Shown here piece after piece: positions 37,090 to 50,900 of a stretch of 64,000 nucleotides of DNA (position 1 is the stretch's first letter; the number at the start of each line of letters is the position of its first letter). A model generated the notes under the pieces. That model did not search any database, was not told the DNA's origin, and saw only the letters and a program-made list of their open reading frames with translations. The translations under genes and the position numbers were made by a program. This DNA comes from Salminus brasiliensis. Lineage: Eukaryota; Chordata; Actinopteri; Characiformes; Bryconidae. The DNA lies in NCBI RefSeq assembly GCF_030463535.1, contig NC_132891.1, positions 7,465,622 to 7,529,621 on the forward strand. The letters are read 5' to 3'.

Positions 37090-37296
37090 CAGCAACGTTT
37101 ACAAAATATAGACGCGGAACTGCCGAGCACCGCACTTGTTTCAGCCCGAAGCCGTTATGCATGTCGCAGGAAGCGGGCCGCTCGGAAGTTGTGTTTTCTT
37201 TGTGTATCTCCGTTTACGTGTGTTTTATATGAAATTAGCGGCGGTATGTGCGAATCATGTACGCGTTAAAAAGACCACAGTGATTTGCTGCAGCCG
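37090..37296 (+). promoter_or_regulatory. Candidate kmt2d proximal promoter / non-coding exon 1
   Basis: A CpG-containing, less AT-rich island with the ETS-like word CGGAAG (37194-37199). It ends in a consensus splice donor CAGCCG/GTAAGC, with the exon edge at 37296. The next acceptor, at 37931-37932, opens the exon holding the kmt2d start codon. The exact transcription start is not visible. Confidence 0.45.
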
Positions 37297-37966
37297 GTAA
37301 GCACCGTCTCAGGCTGTGCACGGTGGAGTACTGCTGCTGTTTGCTGGCCTTTTGTGCGCGGAGAGTTGGCTAAGCCCGGTCGGGCAGCTAGCGCGCTAAC
37401 GTTAGCCGCAGTAATCTCGGATAGATCAGAGCCAGTTTAGGAGCAAACACACAAACCCACTAAGCCTTTGTTTACCGTGTTTACCGGAGATGTGCAGTCG
37501 CCCTTCTACACCAAGAGAATGAGCTGAGGGTGTGTGAATGCCTTTCCATGGTTTGTATTGTTGTCCTTTTGACTTTAACTCTTATTTTGGAGTAATTCTG
37601 TGTGCGGTTCTTCAGTGTGGAGGGGCTTGAACTTCCAGGGCAGCAAAAGCAGCAGGGTTTACACCTTTCTGTAGTCACTGAGCTGCTATATATTGCTGTT
37701 TTTTAAGGCTTTGGTAGAGTCTTGCAGGGGGTACTTTTGTAAAGCAGAAAGTTGTTTTTCTAATGAAGAGTTTACTGGGAACCTTTGTAGGTCGTTAGCA
37801 GACTGGCTAGCGACGTGGTGTGGTTAAAAATAGCGGTTGCCTCCAACTCTGTCACTTTTCCTAAATACACACATCACACTGTCATAAGATGCATGAATCA
37901 AAGGATCCATATTTTACTCTCTCTGTCTTCAGATCTCCTATAGCGAGATCATCTTCAGGAGAAGGA

Positions 37967-38953
37967 ATGGACGAGCAGAAGTCAAACTGCGAAGAAAATG
38001 ATTCAGAAACGGCAGGTGAGTGAGCAGTTCAGTGTTGTCTTGTGTTATTTACAGTCCCTTAGAGTAATGAAGAGATTGTCGTCCCCCCCTGTTTGCACGG
38101 GATTGCTTTTTACAGTTGGGCAATGTCATTTTACTACAGAACGTCTTAATCTACTTTTAATGGCAGTACTCTTAATGAATGTCTTGCACAAAATAAGAAA
38201 TATCAGTAGAAACGACATAGATGGGAGTAATTCCTTGAGCTACACATCACTGTAAACCTCACCCCCCAAAATAATCAATGTAATGGTTCAGAACCTTTTT
38301 TCTAGAAGTATAAGAGACTAAACTCTCACTACAGCAACCAGAAGTATTTTGGGAAATCCCGTATGATACTTGAGGCTTTCTACATTTGCCACAGGCTTAC
38401 ACAACCTGCTTAGTTTGTGTCGTATGTTGTGGCTGTTTCAGTGCTTCCATACTGGGTTGTTTACCAACATGGGAATGGGAATTCACATTTGGTTAATATA
38501 ACTTGACAGTGTTTACAGGTCGTTTTATAATATGTAATAGGCACTGGAATCTTTACTGGCGGGTTTTCTATGAAAATGATACACTGTGTGAGTTCAATTA
38601 AGAACCTGTGTCAGCAATGAGTGCACCTTAAAGTAGCCAAATGGATGGTGGGGTCTGGATATTTTTGGATATGAAGTGTGTCTATAGTGGCTTGCATACG
38701 TTGTTTGTGTGTTATCTTTTGTTAAATTTTACATTGTGCAGACTGTCAGATATGATTTTTACACTGCAACATATCAATGGTCTGTGTCGCAGTCATGTCT
38801 TGCACATGTTCATTAACCAATATTAGACATGTGCTTTACAGCTGATGATGGTGCCTCTTCAAAAGAGACTGTTCCTCCTCCAGGGGACTCGAATACCCCT
38901 AATGCTGCAGAGGACATCTCAGGCACTACTGTGGACACTTCCAGTGCACCAGC
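37967..38953 (+). CDS. kmt2d: kmt2d exons 1-2: N-terminal leader
   Basis: Exon 1 runs 37933-38015, coding from 37967; exon 2 is 38842-38953. They encode residues 1-54, an acidic Ser/Thr-rich stretch comparable in position to the human N-terminus (MDSQK). There are no domains. Intron 1 (38016-38841) shows nothing else recognisable. Confidence 0.85.
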
Positions 38954-41900
38954 GTAAAGCCTTTCATTCAAATGCATGCTGAAACATTTTCTTTTGCATG
39001 TATTTCATCTTTGTAAAAGATGCTAACCATTGATTTATTTTGGGAATTTAGGGAGATTGTCAGGGCCTGTGCGCTCTGTAACTGTGTGGAGAGAAGTCTT
39101 CACGGACAGCGGGAGCTCAGGTGTTTCGGACCCTCTTCCCACCGTCCCCATCCAGAGGCCTCTACCTCCTCGCTGCCACCACCTGGAAATGATGACCTGT
39201 CTTCCATTGGCTTCTCTGAATCCACCAGTCTTGCGATTCTCTTTGACGACATGGGTATGTCCAAAAGCGATATATTCTTGAATTGAGTTTTAAGACAAAA
39301 TGTGATTGCTTGTGAAACATGATCTCTGTTAATAATATAATATGATATATTGATACCATTTGATACAGGGAGATGCTGGGTTCACCACTGGTGTGCGGTA
39401 TGGTCAGAAGGGGTGCAACAGGGCGAGGGTGAGGACCTGATAAATGTGGATGAGGCAGTCATCTCAGGGATACAGCAGGTATGTTAAACAGGCTGTTGGA
39501 TCGAAAATGAAGATTTCAAATCATAAAATGTGAACCCTCTCCTAAGCCCTTTTTTCTGCTTTCCAGCTGTGCGATTATTGTAAAAGGATGGGTGCAACCA
39601 TCAGGTGCCGTGCCAAGGGCTGCTCACGGTTCTACCACTTCCCTTGCTCGGCTGCGAGTGGATCGTTCCAGTCCATGAAGCAGTTGGCTCTCCTTTGTCC
39701 TGTGCACATAGACAAGGCAGAAGAGATAGGTAAGGAGCACTGCCAAAAAAAAAAAAAGAGATCTCACCACATTGGAAGATGTGTTTGTGTTATTTAAAAT
39801 AACTGGGGGTGGGTTTGTGTTGTCCCACAGCTGGAGAGGAGGCACGCTGTGTGGTGTGTGACTCTGCAGGGGAGCTCTTAGGGTTGTTGTACTGTACAGG
39901 TTGTGGGCAACACTACCATGATGCCTGCCTGGAGATCAGTGCCACACCACTCCAGCGCTCTGGCTGGCAATGTCCAGAGTGCAAGGTGTGCCAAACCTGC
40001 AGGTAGGTTGAAGAGAGCCCATGAAAATTCAAACTTGATGATTTATACATTTGGATGACCTGTCTGTTTGGCTTGGCCTGTTATCTGTTTGAAAATATGT
40101 GTTTCGATTTCTAGGCAACCAGGGGAGGACTCTAAAATGCTGGTCTGTGACGCATGTGACAAGGGCTATCACACCTTTTGTCTGCAGCCAGCTATAGACT
40201 CTGTACCCCCTGACTCTTGGAAGTGCAGAGTAAGTTTTAGTTAGATGTAATCTTTCCATCCCTACAAAATAAGAAGGCATGTTGCAAGCAGTCAATGATA
40301 AAATATTTTTTGAAAGTGAAATTGTTCCATGACCAGTAAAAATGTAAACAATTATTTTTTTGTTAAAAAGCATGAATTTTTATTTTTAAAAGAGCAGCAG
40401 ATATATACAAACATGGCCCTGGGATTAAATAGTCTACTTGCACATGGCTGATCAGTTTGCATATAGCGGAGTGAGCTGTCATTTAGCTGCAATCAAAAAA
40501 ATAAATAGTTTGTAAATTGTGACTACTGGGATTTATCTCTCTCTCTCGCTCTCGCTCTCTCTCTCTCTCAAGCGGTGTCGTGTCTGTACTGACTGTGGGT
40601 CTCGAGGACTTACACTGCCAGACTCTGAGCAGTGGTTTGAGAGCTATTCAGTGTGCGAGAGCTGTCAGCGGCAGCGAACATCTGTGTGTGGGGTTTGCAG
40701 TAAAGTCACAGAGTCCATGGTCCCATTACAACGACGCTGCACTGTCTGCCACAGGTGAGTTTGTACCCTCCCTCACTTGGTAATGTTTTATTTATTCTTT
40801 GTTTGAATTCATATTAAGTAGTATTGATTCCATGCTTTTGTATGACTTTATACTCAGATAGAGCCTTAATTCTTTCTCCCTTGTATTGCTTTTAGTCTTC
40901 CATCTGTTCTCCAGAGGCATTTATTAAATTGGTCACAAAACTTATGTTTTCTTCTTGCAAGCTATTCTGTTTTAAACTTAACTTAAATTGAGTTCTCACA
41001 CAAACCCAAAGTGCCTTTTCTTTTAAATTCCATTAAGTTAATAAAACATTATTGTAACTTACCAGTGGAATGACACATCTCACCACAGACCACTCAGTAG
41101 ACTGGAGGATTTTAGTGCTTTTATTTATTTTATTTTTTTATAAATATTCTGCACTGTTCATCCCAATGTTAAAGGTAATATCCTGTTTCCTTCCCTGCCC
41201 AAGTTTACAGCACTGCGTAGTGAAATACAAAACAGGAAAAACGCAGCTCTTTTAAAGCAGTCCCACTGCTTTATTGCTAGAGGAAATAACTTTTGCGTCT
41301 GTTATCATAACACACAATGAATGGGTAGCATCGGTTTTGAGAGGACTGATACAAATGGACCTCAATATACATGATATTCGGACACCTACATATTACACCT
41401 ACAGGAGCTTTAATGAGCTTCCATTCTAAATCCTTTGGCATTAATAATGGGTTGCAACTTTTGCTCCCCAGGGTTCTGGGAAGAATTTCTAAAAGATTGG
41501 AGTGTGTCTTTGGGATGTTTTGCCCATTCGTCCCGAAGAGCATTTCCGAGGTCAGACGCTGATGTTTGACGAGAGGGGCCTAGCTCGTAGTTTCCGTTCT
41601 AGTTCACCCCAAAAGTGTTTGATGGGGTTGAGGTCAGGGTTCTGACTCGACCTACCATGCCTTTACGAACCTTGCTTTGTTCACTTGGACATAGTAATGT
41701 GGAACAGAAAATGGTTTCCCCAATTGTTTTCACAAAGTTGGAAGCATACAGTTGTCCAAAATGTCTGAGTATGCTGAAGCATTAAGATTTCCCTTCCCTG
41801 GAACTTAAGGGCCCAAGCCAACCCCTGTAAACAAACAAACAAAAAAAGCCATAGCATTAATACTTTCTCCACCAAACATTACTGTTGGCCCAGGACAGTC

Positions 41901-44900
41901 AGGCAGGTAATAGTTCTTCTGGTATTTGCCAAACCCAGACTTGTACGCTGTGCTTGATGTAAGGCTTGCATGCAACTGCTCCTCCATTGAAACCCATGCC
42001 CAACCATGCTGTTCCAGACCTTGCTGGCATTAACATCAACACAAAAACAATGTGCTTAGACTTTACATGGTCTGCCACTTTGCCTGAGTTGCTATGGTTC
42101 CTAAATGCTTCTACTTTTCAATAATACCGCTTTCAGCTGATGGTGGAATATCTAGGCGGGACAAAATTTCACCACTTGACTTGATGCAATGGGGGTATCC
42201 TGTTACCATGTACCATATAACATGAAATTCAGTGAGCTCTTTAGAACCACCAGTTCTTTCACATTTTTTATAAAGGCAGACTGGATGGCTGGGTGCTTGA
42301 TTTTATACAGTTGTGGCAATGGGACTTGGATTTAGTCATTAGTCATTTTTTTGTCTGTCTCCACAGATGGGTACACAGTGAGTGTTCCATGCTCTCTGAG
42401 CTTTCAGAAGAGAAATGCATCTGCAAGATCTGCAGAGAAACCGCTACTGATGTCACAGGGACCGAAATGTCATCCACGCAAGTGGATGAGAAGACCGACC
42501 TGGAGGAGCCCATGGACTTGGGTATGTTGTTCTTTCTGTTCACCATTTTTGGATTTGCTGTTGTGTTAATGCTGCTCTGTGTTAATGTTGTAAATTCCTG
42601 TGTTCTGGATTAGGAACAGAAGCTGAAGTTGAGGCAGGAGAGGCAGCAGAAGTAGATGAAAGCATTATGGAAGAGGGGCAGCAGCAAGAGGTCTGTTTGG
42701 ACTCTACCGGTCTACAACTGGATAGTGAAGTCTCTACAGAGCAGCAGGCCCCTGCAGCTGAGGTTGCAGGTAATCTCAAAGACCAAAGCACAGCTTGTAC
42801 CTTACATGAGATGTGCTCTTTGTGTCTACTTTGAAAAGTGCTAAACAACGACTTCGAAAGTGCTTCTTTTTTGCAGAAGTAGTCTGAATGGAAAATTAAA
42901 ATCTTATTTTATAGGTGCTGAAGATGGAGCGATCGACGGTTGTAATGGATCTATTGCTGATGGGGCTGTTGGTATAGACAAAAAAGCTAAGGGCCCTCAG
43001 GAATCTCCGCAGGGCCTTGATGACCCTGTCACCGACACTATGTTGGAAGCCGAACCTCATGTAGCAGAGACCCGTGTAGAAGGTCATGTACAGTCTCAAG
43101 AGGAAGCCAGTCATCAGGCAGAGAAGGAGTTGAGCTGTACTGTGGATGTTACTGTAATAAAGCCCTCTTCAGTTTCCCCCTCCCCTTCTCCTATTTCTAC
43201 CCCGACTGCTTCAGAGGAGGTGGACAATGTTGCAATGGACACAGAGAAGGCAGAGCCAGACGTGCTGAATGAGGAGGCATGTCACAGGACTTCTTCCCCT
43301 GCTCCTCAGGTGGAACTGCCCTTTGCCTCAGACACAGATGACAGAGGAGGTCAGTCTGAGGAAGAGGAGGAGGATGAGGAAGAGCATGGTGGAGAGGAGC
43401 TGTTGGAGGATTCTCTCTCTAAAGAAAACAGTCAAGCAGAAGGTGATCAGAAGCTTGAAGGCGAGGCGCTAGAAGCGAGTATCAAGTCAGAACTGTTCAT
43501 CGACGAGACGTCCAACATAAGCCATGGTGACGAGAGTAGTAGTGGCTTCCTAGGCTCGCCAGCAGAGGCCGACTCCCAGATGCTTTCCGCAGACCTTAGT
43601 GTCATGCCAGCTTGCAGGCTGCGCTCTGATTCCTTGCTCACTGAGACTGATGACTCCTTACCCTTTGACCCCCTCAAGTCTGACGGAGAGAAGCTCAAGC
43701 GGAGGGGATCTCCAGGTCGCTCTAGAGTGAAGCATGTAGGTTTATTGAATTACGTTGTTCTCATATATCTACATAAAAACACTGGGGGATTATGATTACT
43801 TTATTGCTGGCTTTAATTTTTTGTGTCAGGGAAGAGGTGGTGGTGGCTTCCCAGGAAGGCGGCGGCCACGAGGTGGAGGCAGTGGTAGAGGTCGAGGGCG
43901 ATCACGTCTCAAAGCCATGGCTTCTTGCATTGATGCGTTCTTGGTAAGTTTCACTCATTTTTTTGTTGTTTTTACTGCAATATATGTGTAAATGTTTGTG
44001 GACAACCCTTCTAAAGAATTCATTCAGCTATTTTAAGTTCACCCATTGCTGACACAGATGTGCAAATGCGTGCACACACAGCTTTACAAGTCCCCGTAGT
44101 GAAGTATTGCAAAAGCACACTCTGCAGCAGATAAATGTAAAGCTGTTGGCACCTTGCTTAATGCCAGGTGTGGGCTAGAGGGGTATAAAGCCCCCAGCAT
44201 TGAGCTGTGGAGCAGTAAAACTGTGTTCTGTGGAATTATTGTGCTCCATCCAGTAAATTAGGGATGAGGGGGGTTGTGATCATCCAACATTCTGGCTCCA
44301 CTGACTGTCTTGTCGCTGAATGCAATCAAATGCTCCAAAAACTAGTAGAAAGCCTTCTTCAGTGGACAGTAGCGAGAGTTACTCTAAAAGCAGGATACAC
44401 TCTTGATTTCGGAAGAAACAATGACTGAGCAGGTGTCCTAAAACTACTGTCTATATAGTTTTTTTTCTCTGCTATTCTGGGATAGCTTTTAGTGAAACGG
44501 TGATGTGAGGATTTGACTGCATTCAGTCACAAGTGCATTAGTAAGATCGGGTTTTACATGTCTAACCCCAAAACATTTTGTAATTTTACAGCAAACCATG
44601 ACAACAGACACTGGAATAAACAACGAGGACAATGAGGAAGCCGATGACACGATGCAGAATACGGTGGTGCTCTTCTCAAACACTGATAAATTTGTTTTGC
44701 TGCAGGTAAAAAAAAAAGTTTTTTTTTTTTTTTTTCTTCATCTTTTGATTTTGGTATATTGTCATACTTTGCCAGAATTAAATGTTTGATCTTTTTCATG
44801 CTTCCTAGGATATGTGTGTAGTGTGTGGCAGTTTTGGACGAGGTGTAGAGGGCCAGCTGTTGGCTTGTGCACAGTGTGCTCAATGTTATCATCCATACTG

Positions 44901-47900
44901 CGTGAACAGCAAGGTAAGCTTAGCCATTGCATTTGACTGCAGTTTACACTGAGACATTAAATCTGTTCTGTTTGTGGAGTTGTTCCTTATTTTTCATTTA
45001 TATTTTTTTTCTGTAAAGATCACGAAGATGATGTTGAGGAAAGGATGGCGTTGTCTTGAGTGTATCGTGTGTGAGGTATGTGGGAAGGCCTCTGATCCTT
45101 CCCGATTGCTGCTGTGTGACGACTGTGATGTGAGCTATCACACCTACTGCTTGGATCCACCCTTACACACTGTACCCAAGGGAGGATGGAAGTGCAAATG
45201 GTATTTCACATCTTCCTTGATTGATTCACCCTGATCTTAGAAGCTACACTTCTCATTTATTTTTATTTGTGCACACATCTTGTCTGTTTCCGTATATATT
45301 GAGTGTTTTCTAGGGTGAGTTATTTTAGGCAGCATTCACACTATAACAGCAAGTGCGCATTGTGTCAGTGCCCAAGATTTTGAATACCTCTTAGCTGAAT
45401 ATTTTAAAGAATTTTTCAAGAAAGCATGAAAAACCAAAGTAAAGCTACACATTATTGATATTCTACAGCAGCAGGTTGCAAAAATATGCATACTGTTTTT
45501 GGCTGTGCATTTGAGCTCCATGCGGTGCACTGTGGATGCTTTAAGAGAACGATGTGGTAACAAGAGTCTTCTGTCTCTTGTAGGTGTGTGTGCTGCATGC
45601 ACTGTGGGGCCAGCTCACCAGGGTTTCACTGCGAGTGGCAGAATAACTACAACCACTGTGGTCCCTGTGCCAGTCTGGTCACATGCCCTGTGTGTCGTGA
45701 GAACTTCATGGAAGAAGAGTTGCTCCTGCAGTGCCAGCACTGTGACCGGTGAGTTCAACTGCATAGCAGTTACACATTTGGACTCTCGTTTTAATAGATT
45801 ACACTGTTTTGATCAAATTGAAGCTGTGCATCAGGACTGTGGAACTTCTGCTTTTGTGATGCAGATGGGTCCATGCTGTGTGTGAAAGTCTCTATACTGA
45901 AGACGAAGTGGAACAAGCATCTGATGAAGGTTTTGCCTGTACGGCTTGCACTCCATTTGTTCCCAGACCTGTTGGTAAGTGTATTGAACATAATCAAACA
46001 AGTATGTCCCTTCTGCTCCTGTTTATTCTTACCACCCACTTCTTGTTCTGTGTTGTCTGTCTAAATTTTTTCCTTCTCTTTTTCCAGTGGAATCTCCAAT
46101 GATGTCAGTCTTCAAAATAAAAGAGCCTGGTACATTTTTTACAACGTTCTCCAAAATGTAATTTACCATATAAAACCATGTAATTGTAATGTAACTATTT
46201 ATGAGCAACATTCTGATTTTATTTCTCCAGAGCCACAGTTCTACCGCCTAGAAGGTGTCTGGCTGACTGAGACGGGCATGTCTTTACTTCGAAGCATTTC
46301 TATGTCTCCATTGCATAAGCGAAGACAGCGCCGCTCTCGACCGGGAATGCTTTGTATTGAAGGAGCCCCTGATGGCTTGGAGCTCAAAGACGGCGAGGTT
46401 GAAGGAGAGGAAGGGAAAGGTCAGTGGTGTGAAAGTATACATTCTCATGAGTGAGAATTGCATGCAGGTACAGAAAGGGAGAAAGAACATTTGACCCACT
46501 ACCGGTGACATGACTGGCTCTTGATTGATTTAATTACGGTTCAGTGATTGCATTCGATTACCTTTTCAAGCATCAGTGTTAATGTCATTTAATTAGCATT
46601 AAAAAAGCAGATACCTTAGCAGCGTTTAGTAGCCCATCATTGTCTGAAAAAAAAAATCCATTTTAATATTTATTTAAAATGTAAACACCAGTCAGTTTTC
46701 TATTTTTCTTGAACAAATCTCTACCAATACCAGTAATGAGATTCTTATTGTATAGATGTATCCCTGCAAATAAGTCACTTGCTGTATGTACACTATATGT
46801 CCTGATTTGACTAGTCCCTGTAGAGATGTACTGCTAATAGAATATCTCTGCAACCGATAAACATGAACCTATTGGCAGCATGCCCAATGCCAGGTGTGGG
46901 CTGGAAGGGTATAAAGCCCCCCAGCATTGAGCTGTTTAATGAGGGGCTCCATCCAGTACTTTAGGGGGATGAGTTGGGGAGTTGATGAGGTGGGGTGCTG
47001 GTCATCAAACATCCTAACCTCCTGATCCTTACAGCAGTGCTTCAAAATCTAGTAGAAAGCCTTCTTCCCTGGACAGTAGAGACAGTTACTCCAACAAAAG
47101 CTGGATTAACTCTTTAATTTTCGAACAAATTAGTCGGTGTCCTAAGACTTTTGTGCATAGTGTTTCTGCAAATGCATATACTCATTTGACTCAGGGTATT
47201 TCCTATGTTTTTTGAATGTTCTTTTTCTTGCAAATTAATCTGTTTTTATATCCTCAGGTTCTGAGTCAATGGAGTGTGACTCCAAACTGGAAGCTCCTGG
47301 AAGCCCAGATCGAGATGGAGGAATGGACAAAGACCCTGGGGCAGATGGAGCAGCAGAGGGCATGGCTGACTGTGAGGCTCTTAAAGGAGGAGCAGAGGAG
47401 ACTGATGATGGAAAGAAGAGAAAGCGAAAACCATACAGACCAGGTAACTAGCCTCTTTCTGATTGTCACTTGGTTTACTTGTAGTATTTTTTTTTAGTTT
47501 GCACAGAAAAACAGGAGGACCTTTGTTCTGTTGTAGGAATTGGCGGGTTCATGGTCCGGCAGAGAAAATGTCACACACGGATGAGAAAGAGTTTAAACCT
47601 GCCTGGGTCTAGTGAAGGTGTGTCAGACGGACATACAACCGAGACAAAACTTGAGGAAGGCAAGTGAAATCAGAACCTGGCTGCTAATTGTAGGGGTATG
47701 TTCAGTCTGAACTGTAGTTAAACATGTTTTTTTGGTCTCCCCCCACAAGGCCCTCATCCTGACATGGATCCACCTGATATGAAGGCAGCAGAGGGAGAGG
47801 GTGAGCAAGCAAAAAAGCGGAGGGGGAGAAAGAAGAGCAAGTTGGAGGACATGTTTCCTGCATACCTACAGGAAGCTTTCTTTGGAAAAACGTTGCTTGA

Positions 47901-50900
47901 CTTGAGTAAAAGGGCTGTTCTTGCCCCTTCGACACAGAGACCTTCTCAGGGCCTTCTCAGACCTCCTTTAACTGCTCCTGGGGCTCGACCTGCAGCTCCA
48001 GAATCGGGTTTGTTAAGGCTCTGTAATAATAATCAGTATTTTAAAGGTAATCTATTAAACTGTTCATTACCTCATCTTTATCTTTGATTTGTCACTCTGT
48101 TGTAGAGGTTGGAGACAGAGTGCCTGGAGTCTCGCTGCAGCTTAAGCAAGAGACTGATTGCCCAAAGCCACAAGGAGATATAAAACGTGGGTCTTTCAAT
48201 TGTATAAGGTGCTCAATATGTGAAAACTTTTGACTTTTAGGGTTTATTGGAAGAAACTTCTTAAAATTTGCTGTGTTATGTTTCAGTGGCCTCTGGAGAA
48301 GTTGAGCAGCCAAAAGATCAGAATCAAGGTGATGTCACAGGCTCTGGCACACAGAAGAAAGAAGGTAACGTCTATTTATTTATTTGTTTATTATTTTCTT
48401 AAAGGTGCTGTTAAGCTGTAACTTTTTTTCCTCATAAAATATGGATGTGTTTTCCCCCAGGTCTTCCACAAGGGACAGAAAGTCAGGACTCTGAGCAGTT
48501 TTTCCAGAAGGTGCTTGGACCTTCAGAGGGTAGTTCTCTAAGTGGGACAGTTCAGGCTAGTCAAATCGGGAGTCAAGGGGAGTCAAATCGCGGTTTGCAC
48601 CAAAGAAGCCTTCCAGGTATGACCATGCTGTATGCACACTTGCTAACTTTTATTTAACGCTAGTTCAGTTTTTATCCAGTTTAACCTGACCGTGGTGACA
48701 TTTCCTTTACAGGTGCATCCTTGCCTGGCTCATTGCCCTCAGCTAATTTGATGGAGTCCTTTCCAGGACTTTCCCAGTCCCCATTTTTTGACCTGCGGTA
48801 AGACCTGGAAAACTGCAAACCGTTGATCAGATTTCTTAATTTGTCATTTTTATGTAACAGGTTTTTTTTTTTCCCCCTTCTGTTTACTTAGTGACCGAGG
48901 TGGCCTATTCAGTCCAGAGCAGGATGATGAAAGCCCTTGGGCAACACCATCTACCCCAGCCACTCCCTCCACTCCCCCAACTCCTACTGAACAGGAAGGT
49001 GATGGTCTCTCGTACAATCAGCGGAGTTTGCAGCGATGGGAGAAAGATGAGGAGCTTGGAAACCTATCCACAATTTCACCTGTGCTCTATGCTAATATTA
49101 ATTTTCCCAACCTCAAGCAAGACTACCCAGGTTAGTAAAAAAAACAAACATTTTTTTAACAAAAAGATGTGATTGTAAGTAATTAAAAACAGTTTAAGCT
49201 GTTTTATTGAAAATGACTAATTTGGCAGACTAATTTATTTATTTGATAGATTGGGCTAGTCGCTGCAAGCAGATAATGAAAATCTGGAGGAAAGTATCAG
49301 CTGCTGATAAGGTTCCCTTTCTGGTAAGAGCTACACACATTGTTTTTACATATTGTTAAACAAATGTTTATAGTTATCTGATTCCTGTTTTTGTATTTAT
49401 TTTTTTTTTTAATCCAGCAAAAGGCCAAAGATAATAGGGCAGCTCAGAGGATCAGCAAGGCACAGAAGGTATAAGTGTGCTTGTGTGTGTGCTTGTGTGT
49501 GTGTGTGTATATGAAATGAAATTATTGATGGCCAGTCTTTTTTCTTTACCAAATTCTTTTCTTCTCCACAGCAGGCAGAGAGTCAGGTGTTAAAGCCAGT
49601 TAAAACCGAGCCAGTTCGGGTAAAAGGAGAACGCCCCAGTTTGCACCTTCAAATTCCCCCACCCTCTGGATCTTTATCCACTCCCTCTCAGCCTAGTTCT
49701 GCTGAGAGTCCCTTTCCCTTTACTCCAGATACGGCATCATCAGCCTTTTTCCCAGATGGATCTGTGAAGGTTTCGGGCTCATCAAATGTTCAGAATGACC
49801 CCTTTTCCAAACCTCCATCTCAGTCCCCACAAGCGCAGTCACAGCCATCCACTCTGTACTCTCAGCCTTCTTCCAGCCCCCTGCAGGTCTCCTCAGGTTA
49901 CCCCTTACCTGGCCCACAGGGCCCTCCTCAGGGACGGCCAGCCAGTCTTGGCTCCATTGATATGCAGACTGGGACACCTCGCAAGGCTCAGCATGTAGAC
50001 CCATTCTTTAAACAGCAAGTCCTTCCATCCCAGCCCCAGCAGACATCTCAGGATCCTGCCAGCCTACCTGAGAGTCCTCGACCCAGAGGTAGTGGGATGG
50101 GAGACTCTCCTTTGTTCTCCCCACCCCACATGACTCACCATGGAGACCCATTTCGTGGCCAACAGGGAACTGGCCGACAAGAATATGCTTCATCTCCATC
50201 TCCCTCTGCTGCAGCCTCCTCACCAGCTGGAATGGGGCAAAACAGGACAGATATGAGTGCCCAGTCTCCGCGTGCCTCTATTGGCCGACTTGAGCTTGGC
50301 ACTGGTTCTCCCGCAGGGATGCTTGACCCTGGAGATGGCTTGTTCAAAGCTCCTATGACACCACGCATGCATCAAGGGGATACTATTCCACATCCTGCTG
50401 GTGCCTCTCCCAGTCATCTTCCTGAGAACTATCGGCAATCTCCCTCTACGTTTTCTGATCCCTGTGGCCAGGCTCCTCTCACACCCCGGCCACAGTCAGC
50501 AGACGGTTCTTCTCCTTTGCCCCAGAGACTGCCTCTACCCCAACAAGAATGTTACTCAAAAGTGGCCTCTAGCCCTCAGTCACAAGGTAGTTCTCAGTCC
50601 CCTCTCACTCCAGGAGCACTCTCTAATGATGGACACTCTGTGCAGTCACCAGCTACCCCACGCTTTCAGTCCCCAGATCCTTATTCCCGGCCACCTTCGC
50701 GGCCCCAGTCCAGAGACCCTTTTACCTCACAGCACAAACCTTCTCGCCCGTCCTCTGCGGCCACAGAGGTTTCTTTTAGAGGCTCACCTCACCCTAGCCA
50801 GCAGCCTCCTTGTTCACCCTCTATAGGAGATCCACTCACTGGAAAACCTCCTGGACCTCCTGCTTTTAGTCGTAGCCCTAGCATGGGTACCCTTCAAATT

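Noticed and set aside
48841..48891. Alternative acceptor at AACAG (48860) for kmt2d exon 27
   Set aside because: It would add poly-T-derived codons out of frame; the TTAG acceptor at 48890-48891 continues the conserved DRGGLFSPEQ.
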